A DNA stretch of 53,225 nucleotides from CAZMXS01 sp964570325 (lineage in GTDB: Bacteria; Verrucomicrobiota; Kiritimatiellia; CAIQIC01; CAZMXS01): NCBI GenBank assembly GCA_964570325.1, contig CAZMXS010000027.1:1-53225 (forward strand), written 5' to 3'. The notes beneath the pieces are model-generated. The model was not told the DNA's origin, did no database searches, and saw nothing but the letters and a program-made list of their open reading frames with translations. Within the stretch, counting starts at the first letter, position 1. Every line of letters begins with the position of its first letter. Both the position numbers and the translations under genes were made by a program. Of this stretch, positions 7,813 through 15,794 are shown piece after piece.

Positions 7813-9451
7813 TGCGAATCCTCGTTCCCCAGGAGGTTTGCGAAAAGGTCAGAATGGCCCAGGGCACCTGCCAGACGAGCACGAACATGTAGAAAAAGCA
7901 GAACGTCACGCCGTAGATCCAGAGCCGCGAGCGTTTGGCGAAGAGGTAAACGCTGCTCATCAGCACGCTCATCAGGAACACGCCGCCGACGTAAACCAGC
8001 GGAGTCTGCTGATGGAAGACCGGCACATAGACCAGCGCGCGGATGACGATCGCCGGCGCCAGGATCGGCAGGATGAAGCCGAGATAAAACGAGAGCGACA
8101 TCAGCGGCGGTTTCTTCCACATGAAGCCGCAGGCGCGCAGGCTCTCGCGAAACCACGAGCGCTTCCAGCGCATTTGCTGCTTCATGAAGACTCGGAGCCG
8201 GTCGGGCACGATCGTCGTGCAGCGCGCCTGAGCTTCGTACACGACCTTGTGTCCGCGCCGCAGCAGCGAGTTGGTCAGGCTGCGATCATCGCCGAAGGTC
8301 GCCGGTTGGCCCAGAAATTTCTGCGTGACCCATTCGTCGAGCACTTCGAGCAGGCGCTCGCGGCGGTAGGCGGCCAGCGGACCGGACAGGCAGGTGACGC
8401 AACCAAAGACGCTTTCGGCCGCTTTCATGATGCGGAAAGCAATGTAGTAACGGACCGCCTGCATTTTCGTCAGCGCGTTGGTCCACTCGTTTTCGACGTC
8501 GCAATGGCCGGTGATCGCGGCGATCTCGGGGTCCGCGAAGCGGTTGGTCAGGTTGCGCAGCGCCTGCGGTTCGAGAAAACTGTCGGAGTCAATGAACGTG
8601 ATGACCGCGCCGGTTGCGAGGCGCACGCCGGCGGCCATCGCGTTGCGTTTGCCGCGGGACTGGCTGAAATTAAGCGCGACCAGCTCCGGATATTTGGCGC
8701 GCGCCCGCTGGATCGCGTCCCAGGTGCCGTCGGTGCTGCCGTCGTTGATGACGATGAGCTGGAGCTTGTCGGCGGGGTAAGCGGATTCCATGACTTGGCG
8801 GATCGTGCGCTCAATATGATCCTGCTCGTTGTGCGTGGGCACGATCACCGAGACCGAGGGCGTGTCCGGCAGCGGTTTGGAGGTGGAGTAAAAGGAGGCA
8901 AACAGGAAGCGACTGATCAGGTACGCGCCAACCAGGATGCTGTAAAGGAACACCGGCACGTCAAACCAGAAATAATAGAGGTTCTCGTACTTGATCACCA
9001 GGATCACGGTGATGGCCAGAAACAGCGCCAGCACGGCCACCCAGCGCAGGTAGTTCCACGTGCCGCGCGCCAGTTGGCGGCTGAGCGGTTCGCTGAACGC
9101 GATACCCAGCGACTGGCCATCCGCGTCGCGACGGCGGACTTCGCCCGCGGTGCGGATTGTGGAGTGGAGAAACTCTTCAGGCATCGCGCCTTCGGGGATC
9201 ATGAACTCGAGCCGGATGCGCTGTTCAGTGGGCGGGATGTCGGCGGTTTCGAGCCGGATGCCACCGTTGGAGATGTCGCGCGCCGTGGCGCGGTAAACCT
9301 TTTCGTTTTCGCCCTGGCCGACATATATCTGCACCGGGAAAGAAGTCAGGTAGCGCGGATCCTGGCGGCGGTCGCTGTAATCCGGCCGCGAGCGCGCCCG
9401 GCGGCGCCGATCCGGCTGGAGCTCGGGATATTCTTGTTTTTCGGTTGTCAT
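7799..9451 (-). CDS. PilZ domain fused to hyaluronan-synthase/NodC-type glycosyltransferase
   Basis: A 550-residue inner-membrane protein. Residues 25-125 are a PilZ domain with both c-di-GMP-binding signatures: RxxxR (R29-R33) and DxSxxG (D59-G64). Membrane segments at about 134-188 lead into a GT2 domain: VPTHNE (205-210), donor-binding DSD (288-290), SGPLAAYRR (356-364), GDDRSLTN (387-394) and QQMRW (425-429). The GDDRxLTN and QQxRW forms are those of hyaluronan synthase and NodC rather than cellulose synthase. Three or four C-terminal membrane segments follow. It is the first gene of the locus, with GAGG 7 bases before the ATG. Role inferred: c-di-GMP-controlled synthesis and extrusion of a beta-linked, probably amino-sugar-containing polymer. 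The product cannot be read from sequence. Confidence 0.88.
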   Translation of the reverse strand: MTTEKQEYPELQPDRRRRARSRPDYSDRRQDPRYLTSFPVQIYVGQGENEKVYRATARDISNGGIRLETADIPPTEQRIRLEFMIPEGAMPEEFLHSTIRTAGEVRRRDADGQSLGIAFSEPLSRQLARGTWNYLRWVAVLALFLAITVILVIKYENLYYFWFDVPVFLYSILVGAYLISRFLFASFYSTSKPLPDTPSVSVIVPTHNEQDHIERTIRQVMESAYPADKLQLIVINDGSTDGTWDAIQRARAKYPELVALNFSQSRGKRNAMAAGVRLATGAVITFIDSDSFLEPQALRNLTNRFADPEIAAITGHCDVENEWTNALTKMQAVRYYIAFRIMKAAESVFGCVTCLSGPLAAYRRERLLEVLDEWVTQKFLGQPATFGDDRSLTNSLLRRGHKVVYEAQARCTTIVPDRLRVFMKQQMRWKRSWFRESLRACGFMWKKPPLMSLSFYLGFILPILAPAIVIRALVYVPVFHQQTPLVYVGGVFLMSVLMSSVYLFAKRSRLWIYGVTFCFFYMFVLVWQVPWAILTFSQTSWGTRIRNENE

Positions 9452-9489
9452 ATTCCGCCTCGCTTAACCTTTCATCCATCTGGGGATCA

Positions 9490-9542
9490 AACTACGCATG
9501 ATCGCTCGGGTTTCAAAATCGGCGTTTCCGTAGAACTACGCA
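9490..9542. promoter_or_regulatory. Paired repeats upstream of the exopolysaccharide locus
   Basis: AACTACGCA occurs twice in the same orientation, at 9490-9498 and 9534-9542. The second copy sits inside the small palindrome CGTAGAACTACG (9529-9540). They lie 39-91 bases upstream of the synthase start, where an operator would be expected. No clear -35/-10 pair is visible beside them, so the role is a guess. Confidence 0.3.
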
Positions 9543-9603
9543 GGGCGCGCATAACTTCTTTGATGATAATGGGATGTGTGACGGGGCAAACATGACAATA
9601 AGG

Positions 9604-9640
9604 CCGCATCGGAGTGCGGGCATCCTGCCCGCCTTCACCA
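9604..9640. repeat. REP-like palindrome
   Basis: GCGGGCA (9616-9622) pairs perfectly with TGCCCGC (9626-9632) around a three-base loop. It lies in the 361-base gap between the synthase start and the FitA-like gene. The small GC-rich hairpin resembles REP elements mobilised by Y1 transposases, and a remnant of such a transposase lies at 27020. Apart from this, the paired repeats at 9490-9542 and the promoter at 9754, I see nothing else in the gap. Confidence 0.4.
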
Positions 9641-9753
9641 ATGCACATTCCTATAACTTCAGGCGAGACACCCGGGTTCCATCGGGGCGCCACTGCCCCC
9701 TTGGGCCGGCACAGACACCTCTTTTCCGACAGGCCGGTCTCAATGAAGCGGCC

Positions 9754-9781
9754 TTGCGCCGCATATGGCACTGGGTATAAT
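9754..9781 (+). promoter_or_regulatory. Sigma-70-like promoter of the FitA-like gene
   Basis: TTGCGC (9754-9759), 16 bases, then a perfect TATAAT (9776-9781). The FitA-like ATG follows 31 bases later with an AGAGG ribosome site. This is one of the closest consensus promoters in the window. Confidence 0.55.
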
Positions 9782-9812
9782 TACGGTATTGCAACAATAT
9801 TAGAGGCGTTTC

Positions 9813-10085
9813 ATGTCGGCTTTTCTGGTTAAAGATATGCCGCCCGCGATCCATGAGCGACTGCGGCCGGCGGCGCGCCAGCGTCATCGCTCCATGAATC
9901 GAGAAGTAATCTCGATTTTGGAGCGGGAGCTGGGCGGGATGCCGAATGGATCTTGCCTGTCTTGCGGTGCTCCGAATTTGCCAACGCACGGGTCAAATCG
10001 TATGCGGTTTACCGCGCAACCCGTCGGAAATGATGCGATCTGCCGGATCTTCCAGCATGGCGCCTTACCGTACAGTGGTGATTGA
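9813..10085 (+). pseudogene. FitA-like ribbon-helix-helix antitoxin, C-terminal part lost
   Basis: The first 42 residues are a clear FitA/Arc-type DNA-binding domain: a beta strand (SAFLVKDMPP), then AIHERLRPAARQRHRSMNRE and VISILERELGG. After about residue 43 the frame drifts into unrelated sequence and runs into the following response-regulator gene. No PIN toxin follows, although FitA-type antitoxins are normally paired with one. It keeps a promoter (9754) and ribosome site, so a short DNA-binding protein may still be made. Best read as the surviving half of a toxin-antitoxin pair. Confidence 0.6.
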
Positions 10086-10686
10086 AGACCAGACGCTCTT
10101 CCGCACGCTGCTGGTCAACCTGGTGAAAATGCTGCCGGCATTCAGCCTGGTTGGCGAGGCGGGCGACGGCGCGCAGGGGTTGGCCCTCTGCCGCCGGCTG
10201 AAGCCGGACGTGGCGCTGCTCGATATTCAGATGCCGGGGCTGGACGGAATCGAACTGGCCGCGACGCTGATGGCGGAACCGCCGGCGCCGCGAATCTTGC
10301 TGCTCACGTCGCGCAAGGATGCGTTGACGATCAACCGGGCCGCCGAGCTGGGCATCCCGGGTTACGTGGAAAAGGACGTGGAATTGAAGGTGTTGGAGGC
10401 TGCCTTGACCCGGGTGGCCGCCGGCGAGCGGTTCTACTGTGATCACGCGGCGGAGACCGTGGGAAACCTCGCGCGAGATGAGACGGCATTTTCCAAGATG
10501 CTGAGTCGGCGCGAACAGGAAATCCTGGCGCTGGTGGGGCAGGGGTTGACGAGCAAAACGATCGCGGCCCGGCTGGCTTTGAGTCCGCGTACCGTGGAGA
10601 GCCACCGGCACAACATCATGCAGAAGCTCGGCATCAAGGACCTGGCCGGCCTGATCCGCTACGCGGTGACGCCGCCGGGATCGTAA
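10057..10686 (+). CDS. NarL/LuxR-family response regulator
   Basis: A 209-residue two-domain regulator. The receiver (1-125) has E10/D11, phospho-acceptor D56 (ALLDIQMPG), T84 and K106 (YVEKD). The LuxR-type helix-turn-helix (about 147-205) reads LSRREQEILALVGQGLTSKTIA, then LSPRTVESHRHNIMQKLGI, the usual DNA-reading pattern. I chose ATG 10057 because MAPYRTVVIED begins the receiver strand; in-frame ATGs at 10030 and 10033 are possible. The 5' end overlaps the drifting frame of the FitA remnant, suggesting a rearrangement just upstream. The MASE1 kinase at 12779 is the nearest complete kinase, but pairing is not shown. Confidence 0.9.
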   Translation: MAPYRTVVIEDQTLFRTLLVNLVKMLPAFSLVGEAGDGAQGLALCRRLKPDVALLDIQMPGLDGIELAATLMAEPPAPRILLLTSRKDALTINRAAELGIPGYVEKDVELKVLEAALTRVAAGERFYCDHAAETVGNLARDETAFSKMLSRREQEILALVGQGLTSKTIAARLALSPRTVESHRHNIMQKLGIKDLAGLIRYAVTPPGS

Positions 10687-10691
10687 TTTGA

Positions 10692-10832
10692 TCATGTTTT
10701 GTCGTCATGCACGGCCTGAAGTCCCACGTGTAAAGCCTCGTTGATCACGCGCCGAAAAGGGGTGTGGAGCTTTACGGCAACCGTTCTGGCTTTGCCCAGC
10801 ACATCATCATCAATAGCCCGTGTTGTGCGCAT
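10692..10832 (-). pseudogene. VapB-like antitoxin N-terminal remnant (46 aa)
   Basis: The minus strand reads MRTTRAIDDDVLGKARTVAV followed by KLHTPFRRVINEALHVGLQ, then stops after a short tail. This is the ribbon-helix-helix N-terminus of a common VapB-type antitoxin family. The family's usual C-terminal toxin-binding tail of about 25-30 residues is absent, and the stop lies 6 bases from the end of the response-regulator gene. No toxin gene is adjacent. The reading frame is intact for what remains. Confidence 0.6.
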
Positions 10833-10956
10833 GCCGTCATCATGGCATCACTCCATTTGATGTCGAATCATCATTATCGCGGGGCGAACGACCGGTCTCA
10901 ATCGCGAGGGCGAGCGGCGCGCATATTGCGCCCGCGCGTGTGCGATATGGATCTTT

Positions 10957-10986
10957 TCGAGTACGAGTAGGAGACTCGAGTACGAG
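10957..10986. repeat. Short direct repeat TCGAGTACGAG x2
   Basis: TCGAGTACGAG occurs at 10957-10967 and again at 10976-10986, immediately before the stop codon of the minus-strand gene at 10988. It may be the remains of a simple-sequence tract or a junction scar. The rest of the 301-base gap holds only the VapB remnant. Confidence 0.4.
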
Positions 10987-10987
10987 C

Positions 10988-12670
10988 TTATGGTTTATAC
11001 AGGTCGTCGAGCACCTGTTTGTCCGGCTGGAGGGCGCGCGGCATTCCGGAGACCTTGGAGAGCTTGGTGATCAGGCGGTCCAATCGCTTGCCGCTTTCCG
11101 CGCTGAGGGTCAACAGATTCTGCTGGGCTTCGCTGACCTCGCCCAGCGTCGCGCGGCTGATCATTTCGAGCGAGCAGTTGATCACCGACAAGGGCTGGCG
11201 CAACTCCTGTACGATCTCGCCCAGTGTCTTGAAAAGCTGCTCCTGCGACAGCGCCTGTTTTTCCTTCACCACCGCGGATTCCGGCAGGAGCTGTTCGCCC
11301 ATGGCGATCCGGCGCGCGGCCTCGGCCAGCGCCTCGATCTTCTGGTCGGTCTGGGCGATGATCTGGTCCACCCCGCGCCCCACCTTGGCGAGCGCCTTGT
11401 TGAAGCCGCTTTGTTCGGGGCCGGTCTGCGGCTTCTGCTTGATTACCTCGGCCGCCTTGCTTAATTCAGCCAGGACGCCGGACAGCATTTGCTCGACTTC
11501 CGCCTCGCTGAAAACCCGGCCGACACCCCCGCCTTTCCGGCCCTTGCGGCGCAGCAGCATCAGATCGTCCCAATCGGCCGGCTCCAGCCCGCTTTCGATC
11601 AATTTCCGCTTCAGCTCCGGGTCCACATCGTCGGTGTCGCCGGCATTTTTAGCGTTCAGAAAACGCAGCAGCTTTTTCTGACTGCCGGCGATGGCCTTCT
11701 GCTTGCGCGAATAGTCGGCGGCCAGCGTGTCAATCTGCAACTCGTCCTGCATTTCCTCGACCGTGTCGTTGAGTTGCTGGCTGACCGCGGCGTCCTCGCC
11801 GCCGGTTAATTCCTTCAGCTTCACCATGATCTTCTGTTCGAGCTCGGCCAGTTTGCCGGACAGCAGCTTTTTTCCTTTTTGAGTGCGGCTGGCGGGATCC
11901 TGGCTCAAGCCTTCGTAGACGCGCCGCAGACTGGCGGCCAGCGATTCGGCCAGGAGCATGCGGGCCTGCTCCGGTTCTTTGGTCAGGCCCTGGCGCGCCA
12001 TGGTGACGATCAAGGAGGACAACTTGTCAATATCCTCGGCCAAGGCGGAGAGATTTTTAACCACCTGGGGGTCATCCGCCGGCAGGGCGCCTTTCAGCAG
12101 GCCGATGACCTGATCCAGCGCAATGGCTTCGTTTCCGCCCGCGCCGCTGACGGCGGCGCGATCCACCACCACCTCCTGCTCAGACACCTGCTGGAAAGTG
12201 ACGCGCCGGGCCTGGATGCCTTTCCAGGCCTTCAGCGCCAAGCGCGCGGCGAGGCTGTTGGGTCCCGTGGCGCCGGGCTTGGTTTCCGCCACCAGTTTGA
12301 CGAAGTCCACGAACTCGTCGCCCGTGACCCCGCGTTCAAAGACCAGGCCGGTCAGTTCAACTTCCTGCATCCGTTTGCCGAATCCCGCCAGCAAAGGATT
12401 TTTCAGCGAGAGCGCCTGGCCGTTGACCGTCAATTGATCGGGCGAGACATTGATGGTGAGTTTCCCCTGCGCGCCAAGCAGTTCCTGCAACAACTTGAAC
12501 GACTGTTCCAAAGTGCGGGCCGTGACGGAATGAGTCAGCCCGTAAAGGGCGGCATTGGAGAAGACCTGCCCGATAAGCCGGATCAGTTCCTCGACGCGCC
12601 GGTCTGGCGCCGCGGTGGAAGTGGGCATGTTTGCCGGTCTGACCGGCGGGTTCGCTTTGGGCTCGTTCAT
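10988..12670 (-). CDS. Histidine-kinase-like protein without phospho-acceptor or ATPase domain
   Basis: A 560-residue soluble protein, no signal peptide. Residues 25-180 form a conserved-looking alpha/beta region (LIGQVFSNAALYGLTHSVTA, then INVSPDQLTVNGQ). Residues about 200-460 are helical, charged and probably coiled coil. Residues about 480-545 resemble the dimerisation helices of a histidine kinase: LGEIVQELRQPLSVINCSLEMI. The H box would normally read HELRTPL; here the His is Gln (QELRQPL), and no ATPase domain follows. It therefore cannot autophosphorylate in the usual way and may be a scaffold or a dimerisation partner for another kinase, possibly the MASE1 kinase encoded just upstream on the same strand. 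Function unknown. Confidence 0.7.
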   Translation of the reverse strand: MNEPKANPPVRPANMPTSTAAPDRRVEELIRLIGQVFSNAALYGLTHSVTARTLEQSFKLLQELLGAQGKLTINVSPDQLTVNGQALSLKNPLLAGFGKRMQEVELTGLVFERGVTGDEFVDFVKLVAETKPGATGPNSLAARLALKAWKGIQARRVTFQQVSEQEVVVDRAAVSGAGGNEAIALDQVIGLLKGALPADDPQVVKNLSALAEDIDKLSSLIVTMARQGLTKEPEQARMLLAESLAASLRRVYEGLSQDPASRTQKGKKLLSGKLAELEQKIMVKLKELTGGEDAAVSQQLNDTVEEMQDELQIDTLAADYSRKQKAIAGSQKKLLRFLNAKNAGDTDDVDPELKRKLIESGLEPADWDDLMLLRRKGRKGGGVGRVFSEAEVEQMLSGVLAELSKAAEVIKQKPQTGPEQSGFNKALAKVGRGVDQIIAQTDQKIEALAEAARRIAMGEQLLPESAVVKEKQALSQEQLFKTLGEIVQELRQPLSVINCSLEMISRATLGEVSEAQQNLLTLSAESGKRLDRLITKLSKVSGMPRALQPDKQVLDDLYKP

Positions 12671-12778
12671 GATACGTTAATCCCTATAGTCGCTGCGATC
12701 AGCGATTAACCATATCCTTCACCTTATCAGCCTGTCCCCATTTTTGCATGACCAATTTGCGTGGACCTTGACCGGAAC

Positions 12779-14485
12779 TCACCCCCCCTTGTCCGGCAGG
12801 CTCACGATGAAGCGGCTGCCCTGGCCCGGAGTGCTCTCCGCGCGTATACCGCCGCCGTGTCTTTCCGCCAACTGTCGGCAGAGGATCAGTCCCAATCCGC
12901 TGCCCTGTTCCTGTTCCGTACCGGGGCGGATCACCTGCGCGCCCATCTGGAAGAGGGACGTCAGCATTTCGGGCGGCAGGCCGATCCCGTTGTCCCGCAC
13001 TTCAATTTCCACTCCGCCGGCCGCGCGGCGGGCGGCGACCGTTACGCATCCGCCGGCGGGAGTGTATTTGATGGCGTTGGCGAGCAGGTTGCGCAGGATG
13101 GTGGCGATCATCCGTGGATCGCCTTGCGCCTCAAGCCCCGCCGGCGTCTCGTTCGCCAGGGTCTGTTGCTTGAGCGTCGCATAGGGCCGGGCGCTGGTCA
13201 GGGCGTCCGCCGCGGCCGCCGCCAGGTCCACCCGCGTCGGCGCGAACTCCACCCGGTTCATCTGGACCCGCGCCCATTCGAGCAGGTTTTCCAACAACCG
13301 CTCGACTCCCCGCGCCTCGCGCTCGACCTCCCGCGTGACCCGTTCGAGATCCGCTGCGTTCAGCGCCGCCCGCCGCGTGGTTAGGAGTTGGCCCAGCAGT
13401 TTCAGCCCGTGGAACGGGCTGCGCAAGTCGTGCGCGATAATTGAGAAGAAACGGTTTTGATTCGCGTTGATCTCCTGGAGCTGGCGGTTGGCGGCCTGCA
13501 GGTCGGCAGTGCGCGCGCGGACGCGCTCGTCGAGTTCGTCGCGCGCGTTGCGCAGGGCCAGTTCGATCTGGTGCCCATGGTGGACCGTCGCGGCGACGGC
13601 CAGGGTGGTGACGGCGATGACTCCCAGGTAGGATTGCAGCAGTAGCAGCGAAGCGTCGGGCGAAGGCAGGGCAAAGGGTCCGTGACCGCGCGCCGTGCCC
13701 CAGAGCGCGTAGCCGGAAAGAATCAGCGCGGTCAGGGCGCTGCCGGCCCGGCCGAGGCGGAAGGCGGGCCAGAAACAAAGCGGCAGCAGCAGGTGCGCCA
13801 GCGGATAGTGATGCGCCTCGAGCGGGGCCATTCCACCAAAAATCAGCCAGCCGAACCCGGCCAGCAGCGCAAAAAACAGCGCGGCCTCGGCGCTGCGGCC
13901 GGCGTGGAGTCGGACCGGGCGCCAGCGCGCCAGGCAGAGGATGGCCGGCGCAATCACCAGCACGCCGAAGGCGTCGCCCAGCCACCAGGTCCACCACAAG
14001 AATCCGAATTGCGGCCACTGCGCCAGGTTGTGCAGGCAGAGCCCGGCCACGCCGATCGTGGCGCCGATTGTGGTGGCCAGCAGGCCGGCCAGCGCCGTGA
14101 ACCGAAAGACATCCGCCGGGCGCTCGAAATCGCGTCCGTCGCCGCCCGCGCTTCGCAGCAGCGCCGCGCCGACCCAGGCTTCGAGCGTATTGCCGGCGGC
14201 GATGACGATCGAGATCGAAGCCGCTGTCAGGTACGGAATACCGGACGCGATCGAATTGACAAAGGCGGTGGCGCATGCTCCGAGCGCCAGGCCGGGGAGG
14301 GCGGCGCGGCCGAGCAGGAGCAACGCGGCAAGCGCGATGCCGGCCGGCGGCCAGACGGGCGCGACATACACGTTTTGAAACGCGAAGAGGAGACCCAGGC
14401 GGCCTCCCAGATAATACACGCCGGCAAGGACGGTAGTAATGATCAGCGCCTGCAGCCGGCGCGGCGGATGGGTGTGGGTGATCAT
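12779..14485 (-). CDS. MASE1-domain sensor histidine kinase
   Basis: A 568-residue membrane kinase. Residues about 10-310 hold 8-9 membrane segments with MASE1 features (GLLFAFQNVYVAPVWPPAGI at about 32-51; WLGDAFGVLVIAPAIL). A short coiled coil (ELDERVRARTADLQAANRQL) leads to the HisKA H box (FFSIIAHDLRSPFHGLKLL). The HATPase domain has the N box (NLLANAIKYTPAG), G1 (VRDNGIGLPPE) and G2 (GSGLGLILCRQLAERHGG). All catalytic boxes are intact. Signal unknown; MASE1 is a predicted integral-membrane sensor. No receiver is fused, so a separate regulator is expected; the LuxR-type regulator at 10057 is a candidate. The gene is divergent from the LPS operon. Confidence 0.92.
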   Translation of the reverse strand: MITHTHPPRRLQALIITTVLAGVYYLGGRLGLLFAFQNVYVAPVWPPAGIALAALLLLGRAALPGLALGACATAFVNSIASGIPYLTAASISIVIAAGNTLEAWVGAALLRSAGGDGRDFERPADVFRFTALAGLLATTIGATIGVAGLCLHNLAQWPQFGFLWWTWWLGDAFGVLVIAPAILCLARWRPVRLHAGRSAEAALFFALLAGFGWLIFGGMAPLEAHHYPLAHLLLPLCFWPAFRLGRAGSALTALILSGYALWGTARGHGPFALPSPDASLLLLQSYLGVIAVTTLAVAATVHHGHQIELALRNARDELDERVRARTADLQAANRQLQEINANQNRFFSIIAHDLRSPFHGLKLLGQLLTTRRAALNAADLERVTREVEREARGVERLLENLLEWARVQMNRVEFAPTRVDLAAAAADALTSARPYATLKQQTLANETPAGLEAQGDPRMIATILRNLLANAIKYTPAGGCVTVAARRAAGGVEIEVRDNGIGLPPEMLTSLFQMGAQVIRPGTEQEQGSGLGLILCRQLAERHGGGIRAESTPGQGSRFIVSLPDKGG

Positions 14486-14616
14486 CGCGGCGGCAGACTA
14501 GCATACTTTCGGCCGGTTGTGATCAATAATCCGGAAGGTTCCGCCGCGGCGCGTTGTTCTATCCTTGGAGCCGGATATGGGCCAGGTGCGAACTGTCTCT
14601 CCACGGATCCCATACC

Positions 14617-14645
14617 GTGACAAATCGGCGGCCCTGTGCTAATAA
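14617..14645 (+). promoter_or_regulatory. Promoter of the aroF-to-metK run
   Basis: GTGACA (14617-14622), exactly 17 bases, then TAATAA (14640-14645), 27 bases before the DAHP synthase ATG. Transcription would start near 14652. The following 13 genes share this strand with short gaps or overlaps, so this may drive much of the run. Confidence 0.55.
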
Positions 14646-14671
14646 GTGGCGAGCAAGCATGGAGACGCTGA

Positions 14672-15787
14672 ATGATTCTGATCCTGCATCCGAATGTTGA
14701 CTTGAACGGACGAGACTATGCCCAGTTGCAGCAGGCGTTGGCGAACCTGAAGGGCATTCATACCCGCATTCACCAGGAGCACGGCGCCGAGCAGGTGCTG
14801 ACCGAGGTGTATCTCATCGGGAACACGCGGTCGCTCACGCTCGAGGAAATGAGCCGGCTCCCTTGCGTCGAGCGCGTGGTGCGCGTTTCCGAGGAATACC
14901 GCATTCTCGGCCGGCACCAGGACACTGAACGGTCCACCTCCTTTGAATACAATGGGGTGCGGTTCAGTCAGGACAACCTCAACGTATTTGCCGGCTTGTG
15001 CGCGGTGGATACGCGCGCGAATGTCGAGACCATGATGAAGGCCCTGCGCGACAATGGGCAGGTCTGTACGCGCATGGGCGCCTATAAGCCGCGGACAAAT
15101 CCGTATTCTTTCCAGGGACACGGCAAGGATTGTTTGCCCTATGTCTTTGAATTGGCCGGACGGTACGGCATCAAGGTAATCGCGATGGAGATTCTTCACG
15201 ACCAGCACCTGGATGAAATCCGCGCCGCGTTGGAGGCGGCCGGTCGGCCGACGGGTGTGATGATCCAGATTGGCACGCGTAACACCCAGAACTTTGAACT
15301 GCTCAAGAATGTCGGCCGCCAGTCCGAATTCCCGGTCCTGCTCAAGCGCGGGTTTGGCATCACGCTGGAGGAGTCGCTTAACGCCGCCGAGTACCTGGCG
15401 ACGGAAGGCAACCGGAAGGTGGTCTTTGGGTTGCGCGGCATGAAAACCAACCTCGGCGACCCGCATCGGAACTTTGTGGATTTCGCCCAGGTGCCCGTGG
15501 TCAAACGCCTGACCCGCATGCCGGTTTGCATTGATCCCTCGCACTCGGTCGGTTCGCGGGACCGCGCGCCCGACGGAATTCTGGATACTTTTCACGTCAC
15601 CGCGCAGGGTGTGATTGCCGGAGCGAACATGATCCTGGTGGACTTTCATCCCGATCCCGACCACGCGTTGGTGGACGGCCCGCAAGCCTTGCGGCTGCAT
15701 GAGTTGCCGCATTTCCTGGAAGATGTGCGGCTGGCGCGCGAGGCTTACGAGCGCCGCGTGGCGCTGGCGCGGCGGCAGGCGGAGTGA
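14672..15787 (+). CDS. aroF: 3-deoxy-7-phosphoheptulonate (DAHP) synthase, AroF/KdsA-like type
   Basis: A 371-residue enzyme joining phosphoenolpyruvate and erythrose-4-phosphate, the first step of the shikimate pathway. Residues 1-75 form the small ferredoxin-like regulatory domain of the Thermotoga-type enzymes. The TIM barrel follows with GAYKPRTNPYSFQG, IGTRNTQNFELLKN, LLKRGFGIT and metal-binding DPSHSVGSRD. GGAG lies 7 bases before the ATG. It heads an LPS run whose kdsA encodes a structural relative doing the same chemistry on arabinose-5-phosphate. The active-site motifs here are those of DAHP synthase. Confidence 0.93.
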   Translation: MILILHPNVDLNGRDYAQLQQALANLKGIHTRIHQEHGAEQVLTEVYLIGNTRSLTLEEMSRLPCVERVVRVSEEYRILGRHQDTERSTSFEYNGVRFSQDNLNVFAGLCAVDTRANVETMMKALRDNGQVCTRMGAYKPRTNPYSFQGHGKDCLPYVFELAGRYGIKVIAMEILHDQHLDEIRAALEAAGRPTGVMIQIGTRNTQNFELLKNVGRQSEFPVLLKRGFGITLEESLNAAEYLATEGNRKVVFGLRGMKTNLGDPHRNFVDFAQVPVVKRLTRMPVCIDPSHSVGSRDRAPDGILDTFHVTAQGVIAGANMILVDFHPDPDHALVDGPQALRLHELPHFLEDVRLAREAYERRVALARRQAE

Positions 15788-15794
15788 TTGAGTT

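Noticed and set aside
12671..12778. Possible promoter or hairpin between the pseudo-kinase and the MASE1 kinase.
   Set aside because: No convincing -10/-35 pair or stem could be found.
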